A stretch of 64,000 bases of DNA from Methylobacterium marchantiae (GCF_022179405.1 NZ_BPQT01000001.1:94115-158114), one strand, 5' to 3'. Numbered from the stretch's first letter, positions 47,012 to 56,417 are shown. Translations and numbers: made by a program. The notes: generated by a model from the sequence alone, not told the origin.

Positions 47012-47959
47012 TTACTCCGCCGCCTGGGGCACGCGCCCGCCGGTGGGGCGGGCCTGCGCCTTCACGCCCGACAGCATCAGGCCGAGATAGATCAGCACCG
47101 GGGTCGAGACGAAGATCGCCGAATAGGTGCAGATCACCACGCCCGCGAGCATCACCACGGCGAAGCCCTGGATCGCCTCGCCGCCGAACAGCACCAGGGC
47201 GAGCAGCGACAGGAAGGCGGAGGTCGCCGTCATCACCGTGCGCGACATGGTGGAGTTGATCGACAGGTTGAGGAGCTCCACCGTGGGGATCGTCTTGTAG
47301 CGCCGCATCAATTCGCGGGTCCGGTCGAACACCACCACGGTCTCGTTCAGCGAATAGCCGACGATGGTGAGGATGGCGGCGATCGAGGTCATGTTGAACT
47401 CGATCCGGCTGATCACGAAGATGCCGATGGTGAGCACGATGTCGTGCAGGGTGCCGACGATGGCCCCGAGGGCCAGCTCCCGCTCGAACCGGAACCAGAG
47501 GTAGAACAGCACCGCGAGGACCGAGAGCACCACGCCGATCGTGCCGGACTGGACGAGCTCGCCCGAGACGCGCGGGCCCACCGTCTCGGTGCGGCGGAAC
47601 TCGTACTCCGCGTCGAAGGCGCCGTGGGCCTTCTGCATCACGGCGGTCTGGCCCTGCTCGCCGGGCTGGAGCGGGAAGCGCACCAGGATCTGGCCCTGGC
47701 CGCCGAGTTCCTGCACCTCGGTCTCGCCGAAGCCGAAGCCGTTGGCGGTGTGGCGCACGGCGCCCACATCGGCGGTGCCGGACTTGGCCTGGAGTTCCAC
47801 CAGGGTGCCGCCCTTGAAGTCGATGCCGAAATTCAGGCCGACCGTCAGGAACAGGATCACCGTCCCCACCGACAGCAGGGCCGAGAGCGGGAAGGTGAGG
47901 CGCCGGAAGCGCATGAAGTCGACGTGCGACTCATCGGGCCAGAGGCGGAGCAGGCGCAT
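47012..47959 (-). CDS. secF: Protein translocase subunit SecF
   Basis: Inner-membrane RND-like subunit that with SecD uses the proton gradient to complete protein export. 315 residues with six predicted helices. The first-loop signature NFGIDFKGGTLVELQ near 45-59 and the helix region ILTIVGYSLNETVVVFDRTRE near 190-210 are diagnostic. It is separate from SecD, with a 274-base spacer holding a palindromic repeat. Confidence 0.95.
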   Translation of the reverse strand: MRLLRLWPDESHVDFMRFRRLTFPLSALLSVGTVILFLTVGLNFGIDFKGGTLVELQAKSGTADVGAVRHTANGFGFGETEVQELGGQGQILVRFPLQPGEQGQTAVMQKAHGAFDAEYEFRRTETVGPRVSGELVQSGTIGVVLSVLAVLFYLWFRFERELALGAIVGTLHDIVLTIGIFVISRIEFNMTSIAAILTIVGYSLNETVVVFDRTRELMRRYKTIPTVELLNLSINSTMSRTVMTATSAFLSLLALVLFGGEAIQGFAVVMLAGVVICTYSAIFVSTPVLIYLGLMLSGVKAQARPTGGRVPQAAE

Positions 47960-48021
47960 GATCGGTCTCGGTCTTTCGTGGACGATACCCGGTCTCGAAC
48001 GATCGCCTGGGTTGCCGCCGC

Positions 48022-48147
48022 CATCCCGTCATTCCGGGGCGCCGCAGGCGAGCCCGGAATCCGGAACCGCCGCCGGCGTGACGCTGGATCGCCACCTGTG
48101 CGTCTGGATCCCGGGCTCCGCTGCGCGGCCCCGGGATGACGGGGTGG
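48022..48147. repeat. Mosaic palindromic repeat between secD and secF
   Basis: Two hairpins in opposite orientation: ATTCCGGGGC...GCCCGGAAT (48030-48060) and ATCCCGGGCT...GCCCCGGGAT (48107-48137), joined by a segment with GCGTGACG. The outer ends, CCGTCATTCCGGGGC and GCCCCGGGATGACGG, are mutually complementary. The same layout recurs at 56290-56417. This resembles REP/BIME-type elements. Confidence 0.75.
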
Positions 48148-48233
48148 TGGACCAACCGATCGTGTGAGAAGCGAAGCGTCCTCTTCTTGGAGTCAGGGAA
48201 ACGGGGTTCGGATCAGAACGGCAGAGCCTTGTT

Positions 48234-49841
48234 TCAGAAGGGCAGAGCCTTGGGTCGGGCGTAGTTGTACCACAGCGCGATCATCATGCGGGTGAGCGTC
48301 ACCGCCGTGATGACGGTGGTGAGGATGCCGAGGATGAACACCACGGCGAAGCCCTTCACCGGACCGGAGCCGAGGAAGAACAGGATCACGGCGGCGATGG
48401 CCATGGTCGAGTTCGAATCGATGATGGTGGCGAAGGCCTTGTCGAAGCCGGCCTGCAGCGCCGAGACGATGGAGCGGCCCGCCCTCACCTCCTCGCGCAC
48501 GCGCTCGTAGATCAGCACGTTGGAATCCACCGCCGTGCCGATGGTGAGCACGATGCCGGCGATGCCCGGCAGGGTCATGGTCGCCTCCAGCACCGACATC
48601 AGGCCGAGGATCAGGCCCACATGGACGAGGAGCGCGATGTTGGCGAAGAAGCCGAACACGCCGTAGGTGGCGAACATGAAGACGATGACGAGGAGGCCGG
48701 CGACGAGGGTCGCCTTCTTGCCGGCCTCGATCGAATCGTTGCCGAGGCCGGGGCCGACGACGCGGCGCTCGACCACGGTGAGCTTGGCCGGCAGGGCGCC
48801 GGCGCGCAGCAGGATCGACAGGTCGTTGGCCTGCTTGACGGTGAAGTTGCCGGTGATCTGGCCCGAGCCGCCGGTGATCGGCGTGTTGATGCGCGGCGCC
48901 GAGACCACCTCGTTGTCGAGCACGATCGCCATGCGGCGGCCGACATTCTCCGAGGTCGCCTGACCGAAGCGCTGGGCGCCCTTCAGGTTGAACTTGAAGC
49001 TCACCATCGGCTCGTGGCTCTGCTGGTCGAAGGCCGGCTGGGCGTCGGTGAGGTCGCCGCCATCCGCCATGACCCGGCGCTCGACGGGGACCTTGGCGCC
49101 GCCCTCGTCCTTGGAAGGCAGCATGTCGACGTCGCCGGAGGGCGAATCGGCCAGCATGCGGAATTCGAGCTTGGCGGTCTTGCCGAGCTGCTCCTCAAGG
49201 AGCTGCGGGTCCTGAAGGCCCGGCACCTGCACCAGGACGCGGTCGGCGCCCTGCTGCTGGATCGAGGGCTCCTTGGTGCCGCCGAAATCGATGCGGCGGC
49301 GGATGACCTCGATGGCCTGGGTCACGGCCCGGCGGGTGCGGTCGGTGAGGCCGGCATCGGTGAGGGTGAGGCCGATCGAGCCGTCGGGCCGCTCGGCGAT
49401 GTCGAGGGTCTGGCCGCCGGCCTGGGCCACCATGGCGTTGGAGATCGGCTGGGACAGTTCGCGCAGCTTCGCCAGGGCCTTGGCCCGGTTGGCCGGATCG
49501 GAGATGCGGATCTGGACGCCGCGCGGGATCACCTGGATGCCGCCTTCGGGGGTGACTCCCGCCTCGCGCAGGGTGCGGCGGACGTCGTCGCGCAGGGCCG
49601 TGGTCTGCGAGCGGATCAGGTCGGCCTGGTCGATCTCCAGCAGGATCTGCGAGCCGCCCTGCAGGTCGAGGCCGAGCACGATGGCGCGCTGGGGCACGAT
49701 CCAGCTCGGGAACCAGCCCGGCAGGGAGGCCATGAAGCCCTTGCGCTGCTCGGCCGAGAAGAAGCTCGGCACGGCGAGGCTCAGGCCGATCAGGATGACG
49801 GCCAGAGTCGCGACGATCTTGGTTCTCGAAAAGCGCAGCAT
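48234..49841 (-). CDS. secD: Protein translocase subunit SecD
   Basis: Inner-membrane partner of SecF, 535 residues with an N-terminal helix, a large periplasmic domain and five C-terminal helices. LGLDLQGGSQILLEID near 55-70 and the helix-4 block VLTIGTAVDSNVLIYERVREE near 430-450 are diagnostic. The periplasmic P1/P2 region spans about 75-370. It lies between yajC and secF on the minus strand. Confidence 0.95.
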   Translation of the reverse strand: MLRFSRTKIVATLAVILIGLSLAVPSFFSAEQRKGFMASLPGWFPSWIVPQRAIVLGLDLQGGSQILLEIDQADLIRSQTTALRDDVRRTLREAGVTPEGGIQVIPRGVQIRISDPANRAKALAKLRELSQPISNAMVAQAGGQTLDIAERPDGSIGLTLTDAGLTDRTRRAVTQAIEVIRRRIDFGGTKEPSIQQQGADRVLVQVPGLQDPQLLEEQLGKTAKLEFRMLADSPSGDVDMLPSKDEGGAKVPVERRVMADGGDLTDAQPAFDQQSHEPMVSFKFNLKGAQRFGQATSENVGRRMAIVLDNEVVSAPRINTPITGGSGQITGNFTVKQANDLSILLRAGALPAKLTVVERRVVGPGLGNDSIEAGKKATLVAGLLVIVFMFATYGVFGFFANIALLVHVGLILGLMSVLEATMTLPGIAGIVLTIGTAVDSNVLIYERVREEVRAGRSIVSALQAGFDKAFATIIDSNSTMAIAAVILFFLGSGPVKGFAVVFILGILTTVITAVTLTRMMIALWYNYARPKALPF

Positions 49842-49938
49842 CCGCCCGTCCCGTTTCTTCTTATGATGCCGGCTGTTGCACCGGCATCCTCAAGCGGTGC
49901 CCGATGTCTCAGGCGGCCTTGTCTCAGGCAGCCTCGTC

Positions 49939-50274
49939 TCAGGCGGCCTTGACCGGCCCGCCCTTGACACGGACCTCGGAGATCATGGTCCGGACGATCT
50001 TCACCCGCACGTTGGGGGCGATCTCGACCTCGATCTCGGAAGCCTCGTCGCTCACCTTGGTGACGCGTCCGACGAGACCGCCGGTGGTGACGATGGTGTC
50101 GTCCCGCCGCACGTTCTTCACGAGGGCCTGATGCTCCTTCACGCGGCGCTGCTGCGGGCGGAGGATCAGGAAGTACATGATGACGAAGATGAGGACGAAC
50201 GGCACCACCTGCAAGGCGATGTCCGCTCCGCCAGCGGCCGAGGCGGCCCCTTGCGCGAAGGCGGGGGTGATCAA
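49939..50274 (-). CDS. yajC: Sec translocon accessory protein YajC
   Basis: 111 residues with one transmembrane helix (VVPFVLIFVIMYFLILRPQQ, near 26-45) followed by a soluble KOW-like region (DDTIVTTGGLVGRVTKV). It associates with SecDF. It is first in the yajC-secD-secF-NDUFAF3-NDUFAF6 gene string; the next start is 97 bases downstream. Confidence 0.94.
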   Translation of the reverse strand: MITPAFAQGAASAAGGADIALQVVPFVLIFVIMYFLILRPQQRRVKEHQALVKNVRRDDTIVTTGGLVGRVTKVSDEASEIEVEIAPNVRVKIVRTMISEVRVKGGPVKAA

Positions 50275-50504
50275 GCGAGGGACTCCTTGAGAATGCCGGC
50301 TCCGGCGTCACGCTCCACGGAGTGAGGAGCGCGCGCGGACGGGTCTAAAAGCGCGCGGACTATAGCCATGCACTAGGTGAAAGCAACGGCGCGTCTGCAT
50401 GACGGGCGGGGCGGATCGCGGGCGCCCGATGCCGCACCCGTGCTTTTGCGCCGCGATGCCCTTATGGACGCGCTCACCCGCGTATCGAGGAGCTTTGAGA
50501 CGCC

Positions 50505-51395
50505 ATGACCGCGACACCCCCTGCCGATCGGGAGATGTATGAGGCGATCCTGCCTGTCCTGGAGCGGATCGCCGCCGCCCTGGAGCGCTCCGCCCCGGCC
50601 GCGCGGCCCGCCCTCGACCTGTCCTCCGCCGATGCCTTCCTGTGGGGGGCCGACCGCCGCCTGATCCCGGTGCCGAAGGTGAACCGGGTGGAGATCGACC
50701 TCCTCACCGGCATCGACCGGGCCCGCGACATCCTCGTCGACAACACCACGCGCTTCGCCGAGGGCCTGCCCGCCAACAACGCCCTGCTCTGGGGCGCGCG
50801 CGGCATGGGCAAGTCCTCCCTGGTGAAGGCGGCCCATGCCCGGATCAACGCGGACCGTCCCGAGGGCGCCCTGCCGATGAAGCTGGTGGAGATCCACCGC
50901 GAGGACATCGAGGCCCTGCCCGACCTGATGGCGACCCTGCGCGGCGACCCGCACCGCTGGATCGTGTTCTGCGACGACCTGTCCTTCGACGGCGACGACA
51001 CCTCGTACAAGTCGCTCAAGACGGCGCTGGACGGCGGCATCGAGGGACGGCCGGAGAACGTGCTGTTCTATGCCACCTCCAACCGGCGCCACCTGCTCGC
51101 CCGCGAGATGGTGGAGAACGAGCGCTCCACCGCGATCAATCCCGGCGAGGCGGTGGAGGAGAAGGTCTCCCTCTCCGACCGTTTCGGCCTCTGGCTCGGC
51201 TTCCACAAATGCAGCCAGGACGAATACCTCGCCATGGTCCGCGCCTATGTGGAGCGCCACGGGCTGAAGGCCGACCCGGATACGGTACGGGCCGAGGCCC
51301 TGGAATGGGCCACCACCCGCGGCTCGCGCTCGGGCCGCACGGCGTTCCAGTTCATCCAGGATCTCGCCGGACGGCTGGGGCAACGGCTCGACTGA
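50505..51395 (+). CDS. DUF815 AAA-type ATPase
   Basis: 296-residue ATP-binding protein. The P-loop is LLWGARGMGKSSLVKAAHAR near residues 92-111, the Walker B is WIVFCDDLSF near 145-155, and YATSNRRHLL near 187 is a sensor-1 region. It matches the DUF815 family, widespread in proteobacteria and of unknown function. It is divergent from yajC, which sits in the same place in many alphaproteobacteria. The gene ends in a repeat-rich stretch. Confidence 0.88.
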   Translation: MTATPPADREMYEAILPVLERIAAALERSAPAARPALDLSSADAFLWGADRRLIPVPKVNRVEIDLLTGIDRARDILVDNTTRFAEGLPANNALLWGARGMGKSSLVKAAHARINADRPEGALPMKLVEIHREDIEALPDLMATLRGDPHRWIVFCDDLSFDGDDTSYKSLKTALDGGIEGRPENVLFYATSNRRHLLAREMVENERSTAINPGEAVEEKVSLSDRFGLWLGFHKCSQDEYLAMVRAYVERHGLKADPDTVRAEALEWATTRGSRSGRTAFQFIQDLAGRLGQRLD

Positions 51396-51811
51396 GGTTT
51401 CCGGCGCTCTCAGGCGATGCGGCGGCTTCCCATTCGCGCGGAGGTGGCTGGAGCCCTCCTTCGAGGCCCGCTGGTGCGGGCACCTCAGGATGAGGTGGAG
51501 GGAGGGCAGGATGAGGTGGAGGGAGGGATTGCGTCGGTGCCCGAAACGACAACGGCGGCTCGAACCTCTATCCCGCCCGCATCCTCATCCTGAGGTGCCG
51601 AAGCGGAGCGGAGGCCTCGAAGGAGCCCTCCCGTTCGCGCAGTGGGTGGCGGCGCCCTCCTTCGAGGACCGCAGGCGCGGGCACCTCGGGATGCGGGCAC
51701 CTCGGGATGCGGGCACCTCGGGATGAGGTGGAGGGATCGAACGGCGTCGTCCCCAAACGAAAACGGCGGCTCCTGGGAGCCGCCGTCGGTCGTGTCGAGG
51801 ATCGAGAAAAA
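51396..51811. repeat. Repeat-rich intergenic region with several dispersed units
   Basis: Over 400 bases without a gene. It contains two tandem 21-base units (51487-51507, 51508-51528), and the family CCTCCTTCGAGG...CACCTCAGGATGAGG in direct (about 51451-51493, 51654-51728) and inverted (about 51582-51630) copies. There are also three tandem 16-base units CGGGCACCTCGGGATG (51678-51725). The stretches around 51530-51560 and 51740-51775 resemble each other (CCGAAACGACAACGGCGGCTC and CCCAAACGAAAACGGCGGCTC type), pointing to a local duplication. Confidence 0.7.
51752..51785 (-). terminator. Rho-independent terminator of the M23-type gene
   Basis: CGGCGGCTCC and GGAGCCGCCG (51764-51785) form a perfect ten-base stem. 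On the minus strand it is followed by TTTTCGTTTGGGG. It lies 27 bases past the peptidase stop. Confidence 0.75.
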
Positions 51812-53170
51812 TCAGTTGCTGGCGAGGTGCGGCATCGGGTCGACCGGGGTCGCGCCCTTGCGGATCTCGAAGTGGAGCTGGGGCGAGGTCACGTTGCCCG
51901 AGGCGCCGGACTTGGCGATGGTCTGGCCACGCTTGACCTTCTCGCCGGGGCGGACGTCGAGCTCGCCGTTATGGGCGTAGGCCGAGACGTAGCCATTGGT
52001 GTGGCGCACCAGGACGAGCTTGCCGTAGCCCTTCACGTCCGACCCGGCATAGGCGACCGTGCCGTCCTCGGCGGCCTTCACCGCCGTGCCCTCGGGCACC
52101 GCGATGTTGATGCCCTCGTTGCCGCTGGTGCCGTAGCCGGAGATCACCCGGCCCTTGGCGGGCCAGCGGAAGGACTGGTCGGGCTCGGCGGCGGGGGCCG
52201 CGACGGAACCGGTGCTGGCGGGCTCGACCTTGTCGGCGGGCGGCGACAGGGCGGCGACTTTCACCGGCGCGGCCTTGGCGGCGGCGACCTTGGCGGCGGC
52301 ATCCGCAGCCTTGGCCTCGGCGACCTTCTTGGCCGCGTCCTTGGCGGCTTCGGCCTTGGCGAGCTTGGCCTCGGCTTCGGCGGTCTTGCGAGCGGCCTCG
52401 GCCTTCGCCTTGGCGGGATCGATCTTGGCGGGATCGACCTTCGCGGCCTCGACGGGCTTCTTCACCTCGGCGACCTTCTTGGCCTCCGCCGCCTTCTTGG
52501 CGTCCATCGGTTTCTTGGAATCCGCGACCTTGCTCGCCTCGACCAGTTTCCTGGCGTCGGCCAGCTTCTTCGCATCGGCGACCTTCTTGGCCTCGGTCTC
52601 CTTGCGGGCAGCCTCCTGACGGACGCCGTCCTGGCGGGCGGCCTCGGCACGGGCCGCCTCGGCGCGTGCCTTGGCTTCCATCGCCCTTGCTTCTGCGGCC
52701 CTCGCTTCGGCCGCCTTGGCTTCCGCGGCCTTGGCGCCGGGATTGAACTGGAGGCGCGGCTGGGGAGGTGCCACGGGCACGGCGCGGGGCGTCGAGGCCG
52801 GAGCGGACATGCCGCGGCCGGCATCCGGGTTCATGCCCAGGACCATGCCGGGGCTCGGCTCGGTGGAGGCCACGCGGCCCGTGGCCATCGGCGGAGCGGC
52901 GGCCAGCGGACGCGGCGACATCGGCGCGCCGAGGGATTGCGACTGGATCCGGGAGGTCCGGACCGTCGGCGCGGGAGCCATCTCGCCATCCTCGGGCAGG
53001 CTGCCCGTGGCGTTCGGCTCACTCGACATATTGGAGGCGAAGGGGTTCCCGAAGGGGCTCCCCAGACGCGATGCATCGGATGAGCATCCGGCCGCACTGC
53101 CGCCGATCACACCGATGAGCGCGAAACGCGACAGCGTCCTCAACCCTAGACCAGTCCCGCGAACCCGCAT
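51812..53170 (-). CDS. M23 peptidase-domain envelope lipoprotein (DipM/NlpD-like)
   Basis: 452 residues from ATG 53170. A lipobox-like GGSAAGC follows a hydrophobic stretch, so it is probably an outer-membrane lipoprotein. About residues 135-300 are an Ala/Lys/Glu-rich helical region likely to be a coiled coil. The C-terminal LytM/M23 domain (about 345-450) has NEGINIAVPEGTAVKA and a final SPQLHFEIRKGATPVDP. The first metal-site HxxxD block is replaced by NEGINIA, so it may be an amidase activator like EnvC/NlpD and not an active endopeptidase. No LysM domain was seen. It sits downstream of pcm on the same strand. Confidence 0.85.
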   Translation of the reverse strand: MRVRGTGLGLRTLSRFALIGVIGGSAAGCSSDASRLGSPFGNPFASNMSSEPNATGSLPEDGEMAPAPTVRTSRIQSQSLGAPMSPRPLAAAPPMATGRVASTEPSPGMVLGMNPDAGRGMSAPASTPRAVPVAPPQPRLQFNPGAKAAEAKAAEARAAEARAMEAKARAEAARAEAARQDGVRQEAARKETEAKKVADAKKLADARKLVEASKVADSKKPMDAKKAAEAKKVAEVKKPVEAAKVDPAKIDPAKAKAEAARKTAEAEAKLAKAEAAKDAAKKVAEAKAADAAAKVAAAKAAPVKVAALSPPADKVEPASTGSVAAPAAEPDQSFRWPAKGRVISGYGTSGNEGINIAVPEGTAVKAAEDGTVAYAGSDVKGYGKLVLVRHTNGYVSAYAHNGELDVRPGEKVKRGQTIAKSGASGNVTSPQLHFEIRKGATPVDPMPHLASN

Positions 53171-53383
53171 CGACGCACCTGTTAGCCTGACGCAACTTGA
53201 TGACGTCATTCAAACGGGATTCAGGTTAAACAACCGTTCCCGTTCACTACGTTTTCGGCGCGGAGGGAACTTTCCGGACGCGGGAATCTCGCCGCCCGCG
53301 ACGGTGCGGCAGGCGCGGCATCGCCGCGAAATCCTTCCCGATCAAAGGGTTGCTTACCCCGACCGGCGGCCCGGCCGGTATCG

Positions 53384-54037
53384 TCAGAGAATGAACGCCC
53401 GCCCGTGGGTGAGCGGCGCCAGCCTTAAGGGATCGCCGAGGGCCTCCGTGGTCCCGCCGTCCCGATCCCGCTCGACGACGACGAGGCGGCTGCCGGCGCC
53501 CTGACCGAGACCACCGACGAGGCGGCCGCCGGGCGCCAGGGCGGCGGCGAGATGGACGGGCAGGGCCGGCAGCGTGCCGTTGACGAGGATCCGGTCGAAG
53601 CCCCCCTCCCCCGACGAGGCGGGGTCGAGCCCGTCGCCGACCTCCACGCGGGCGACCACCCTGTCCTCCGGGTCGAGGGCGGAGACGGCGTCCTCCGCGA
53701 GCGTCGCGTAGCGCTCGACGCTCAGGATCGAGGCGGCGCCGAGGCGGATCAGCAGGGTGGTGACGTAGCCCGAACCGGTGCCGATCTCGAGGATGCGGGC
53801 ACCGGGCCTGACCTTCAGGGCGGTGAGCATCGCGGCGACGACGGTGGGGGCCGACATGGTCTGGCCGCAGGGCAGCGGCAGGGCGATGTCGCGCCGCGCG
53901 AGGTCCCGGTGCTCGCGGGGCGCGAAGCGGGCGCGGGGCACCCGCTCCATGGCCCGCAGCGTGTCGGTGTCGCGCACGCCGAGGCCGCGCAGAGCCATGA
54001 CGAAGGCGGCATCCTCGACCGAGCCCTCCAGCGTCAT
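53384..54037 (-). CDS. pcm: Protein-L-isoaspartate O-methyltransferase
   Basis: SAM-dependent enzyme that repairs isoaspartyl residues. 217 residues from ATG 54037 (MTLEGSVEDAAFVMAL). The SAM motif I is ILEIGTGSGYVTTLLIRLG near 82-100, and the PCMT hallmark DIALPLPCGQTMSAPTVV lies near 50. It belongs to the serS-surE-pcm-lipoprotein string that is conserved in alphaproteobacteria. A 180-base spacer separates it from surE. Confidence 0.92.
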   Translation of the reverse strand: MTLEGSVEDAAFVMALRGLGVRDTDTLRAMERVPRARFAPREHRDLARRDIALPLPCGQTMSAPTVVAAMLTALKVRPGARILEIGTGSGYVTTLLIRLGAASILSVERYATLAEDAVSALDPEDRVVARVEVGDGLDPASSGEGGFDRILVNGTLPALPVHLAAALAPGGRLVGGLGQGAGSRLVVVERDRDGGTTEALGDPLRLAPLTHGRAFIL

Positions 54038-54220
54038 GGCGCGCGTCTCATCTGTGTGTGCGGCCGTTCCGATGCCCGGAACGGCCGCGATCCGGCGCAT
54101 GGGCGCCGGCGCGCGGTCGCGCTTGCGCTGCGCGATGCTCCGACCTGCCGGTCGGCGATCTCACCATGCCGAGGTTCCGAGTACCGGATCGCGGTCGCGC
54201 TGCGCGGAGACCGGCGCTCC

Positions 54221-54985
54221 TCACTCGGCGAAGGCCTGGGCGAAGCGGGTCAGCGTCGGCTCGTCGGTGAGGTCGAGGCGCAGCGGCGTCACCGAGATGC
54301 GGTTCTCGGCGATGGCCTTGAGGTCGGTGCCGTGGCCCGGCTCGAACCGCGCCTTGGCGAAGGCGAGCCAGAAATACGGGTTGCCGCGCCCGTCCTGGCG
54401 GGCGTCGATGGCCAGCAGGGCCTGGTTGCGCATGCCCTGCGCGGCCACCGAGGTGCCGGTGACCTCCTCGGGCTCGCAATCGGGGAAGTTGACGTTGACG
54501 ACGATGCCGGGCTCGATCCCGATCTCCAGGATCTTCTTCACCACGCCCGGCCCGTGATGGGCGGCGCAAGCCCACTTGATCGCCCCGCGCCCGCCGGCCC
54601 CGTAGGCCTGGCTCATGGCGATGGAGCGCACGTTGAGGATGGTGCCCTCCATGGCCGCCGCGATGGTGCCCGAATAGGTCACGTCCTCGGCGACGTTCTG
54701 GCCGCGATTGACCCCGGACAGGACGAGGTCCGGCCCGTGATCCTTGAGGATGTGGCGCACGCCCATGATCACGCAATCGGAGGGCGTGCCCTTCACCGCG
54801 AAGCGCTTCTCAGAGATCTGGCGCAGGCGCAGGGGGTCGTTGAGCGACAGCGAGTGCGAGACGCCGGACTGGTCGCTCTCGGGCGCCACGACCCAGACGT
54901 CGTCGGACAGGGTCCGGGCGATGCCCTCCAGGGTCTCGAGGCCCGGCGCGTGGATGCCGTCGTCGTTGGTGACCAGAATGCGCAT
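54221..54985 (-). CDS. surE: 5'-nucleotidase SurE
   Basis: Metal-dependent nucleoside monophosphatase, 254 residues from ATG 54985. The metal site is [15 protein letters not shown] at the N-terminus (Asp8, Asp9). SGVNRGQNVAEDVTYSGT near 92-109 is the second block. The ATG shares one base with the serS stop codon (TGATG), so the genes are translationally coupled. Confidence 0.95.
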   Translation of the reverse strand: MRILVTNDDGIHAPGLETLEGIARTLSDDVWVVAPESDQSGVSHSLSLNDPLRLRQISEKRFAVKGTPSDCVIMGVRHILKDHGPDLVLSGVNRGQNVAEDVTYSGTIAAAMEGTILNVRSIAMSQAYGAGGRGAIKWACAAHHGPGVVKKILEIGIEPGIVVNVNFPDCEPEEVTGTSVAAQGMRNQALLAIDARQDGRGNPYFWLAFAKARFEPGHGTDLKAIAENRISVTPLRLDLTDEPTLTRFAQAFAE

Positions 54986-56271
54986 CAGCTCTTGAGCCCT
55001 TCGATCTTCTCGATGCCGCCCATGTAGGGCTTGAGAACCGACGGGATGGTGACGCTGCCGTCCGGGTTCTGGTAATTTTCCATCACGGCGATGAGCGCGC
55101 GGCCCACGGCGACGCCGGATCCGTTGAGGGTATGCACGAATTGTGCGCCCTTGCCCTCCTTCGGGCGGTAGCGCGCGTTCATCCGCCGCGCCTGGAAATC
55201 GCCGCAGACCGAGCAGGACGAGATCTCGCGATAGGTCTCCTGCCCCGGCATCCAGACCTCGATGTCGTAGGTCTTCTGGCTGGCGAAGCCCATGTCGCCG
55301 GTGCAGAGCGTCATCACCCGGTAGGTGAGGTCGAGCTTCTTCAGCACGGCCTCGGCCGAGCCGAGCATGCGCTCGTGCTCGGAGGCGGACTGATCCGGCG
55401 TGGTGATCGAGACGAGCTCGACCTTGTTGAACTGGTGCTGGCGCAGCATGCCCCGCGTGTCCCGCCCGGCCGACCCGGCCTCGGCGCGGAAGCACGGGGT
55501 GAGCGCTGTGAAGCGTAAGGGAAGCTCGTCCTCGGAGAGGATGCTCTCGCGCACGAGATTCGTCAGCGGGACTTCGGCGGTGGGGATGAGCCAATGCTCT
55601 TCTCCGGCCCGGAACTGGTCGTCCCGGAACTTCGGCAGCTGCGCAGTGCCGAACATCGCCTCGTCGCGCACCAGGATTGGGGGCGCCACCTCGGTGTAGC
55701 CGTGCTCGCCGGTGTGGAGATCGAGCATGAACTGGCCCAAAGCCCGCTCCAGCCGGGCGAGCTGGCCCTTGAGCACCACGAAGCGGGCGCCGGACATGCG
55801 CGAGGCCGCCTCGAAATCCATCAGGCCGAAGGCCTCGCCGAGCTCGAAATGCTGGCGGCCGGTGGCGAGCTTCGTCCGGTTGCCCGAAAAGGCGCGGTGC
55901 TCGACGTTGCCGTGCTCGTCGGCGCCCTCCGGCACGTCCGGATTCGGGCGGTTCGGGATGGAAGCGAGGCGGTCGTCGAGGACCTTGCCGGCTTCCGTCT
56001 GGGCCGCTTCCAGGGCGGGCCCCTCCTCCTTCAGACGTGCCACCTCGGCCATGAGCTCGGCGGCCCGCGCCTCGTCCTTGGCCTTCTTGGCGCCGCCGAT
56101 CTCCTTGGCGAGCGCGTTGCGCCGCTCCTGGTTGGCCTGCGCCGCCGAGGTCGCAGCTTTGCGCGCATCGTCGAGGGCGATCAGCTCGGCCGAGAGCGCG
56201 CCGAGGCCACGACGGCGCAGGGCCTCGTCGAAGGCGTGCGGGTTCTCGCGGATGGCGCGGATGTCGTGCAT
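54985..56271 (-). CDS. serS: Seryl-tRNA synthetase
   Basis: Class II synthetase, 428 residues from ATG 56271 ([11 protein letters not shown]). The N-terminal coiled-coil arm covers about 25-105. Motif 2 is [20 protein letters not shown] near 260-279, and motif 3 includes the late [18 protein letters not shown] near 385-402. The stop is fused to the surE start. A palindromic repeat lies just upstream. Confidence 0.96.
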   Translation of the reverse strand: MHDIRAIRENPHAFDEALRRRGLGALSAELIALDDARKAATSAAQANQERRNALAKEIGGAKKAKDEARAAELMAEVARLKEEGPALEAAQTEAGKVLDDRLASIPNRPNPDVPEGADEHGNVEHRAFSGNRTKLATGRQHFELGEAFGLMDFEAASRMSGARFVVLKGQLARLERALGQFMLDLHTGEHGYTEVAPPILVRDEAMFGTAQLPKFRDDQFRAGEEHWLIPTAEVPLTNLVRESILSEDELPLRFTALTPCFRAEAGSAGRDTRGMLRQHQFNKVELVSITTPDQSASEHERMLGSAEAVLKKLDLTYRVMTLCTGDMGFASQKTYDIEVWMPGQETYREISSCSVCGDFQARRMNARYRPKEGKGAQFVHTLNGSGVAVGRALIAVMENYQNPDGSVTIPSVLKPYMGGIEKIEGLKS

Positions 56272-56289
56272 GGAACGGCCCAACGGCTG

Positions 56290-56417
56290 TCGTTCCGGGG
56301 CCGCGGAGCGGAGCCCGGAATCCAGATCCGCATCGGCTCGTCGCGTGACGCCGTCAGCGGCTCTGGATTCCGGGCTCTCGCCTGAAGGCGAGCCCCGGAA
56401 TGACGGGGTGACGGATC
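56290..56417. repeat. Mosaic palindromic repeat upstream of serS
   Basis: Two hairpins in opposite orientation (TTCCGGGGC...GAGCCCGGAA at 56292-56321 and TTCCGGGCTC...GAGCCCCGGAA at 56368-56400) around a centre with GCGTGACG. It is the second copy of the element between secD and secF. Confidence 0.75.
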
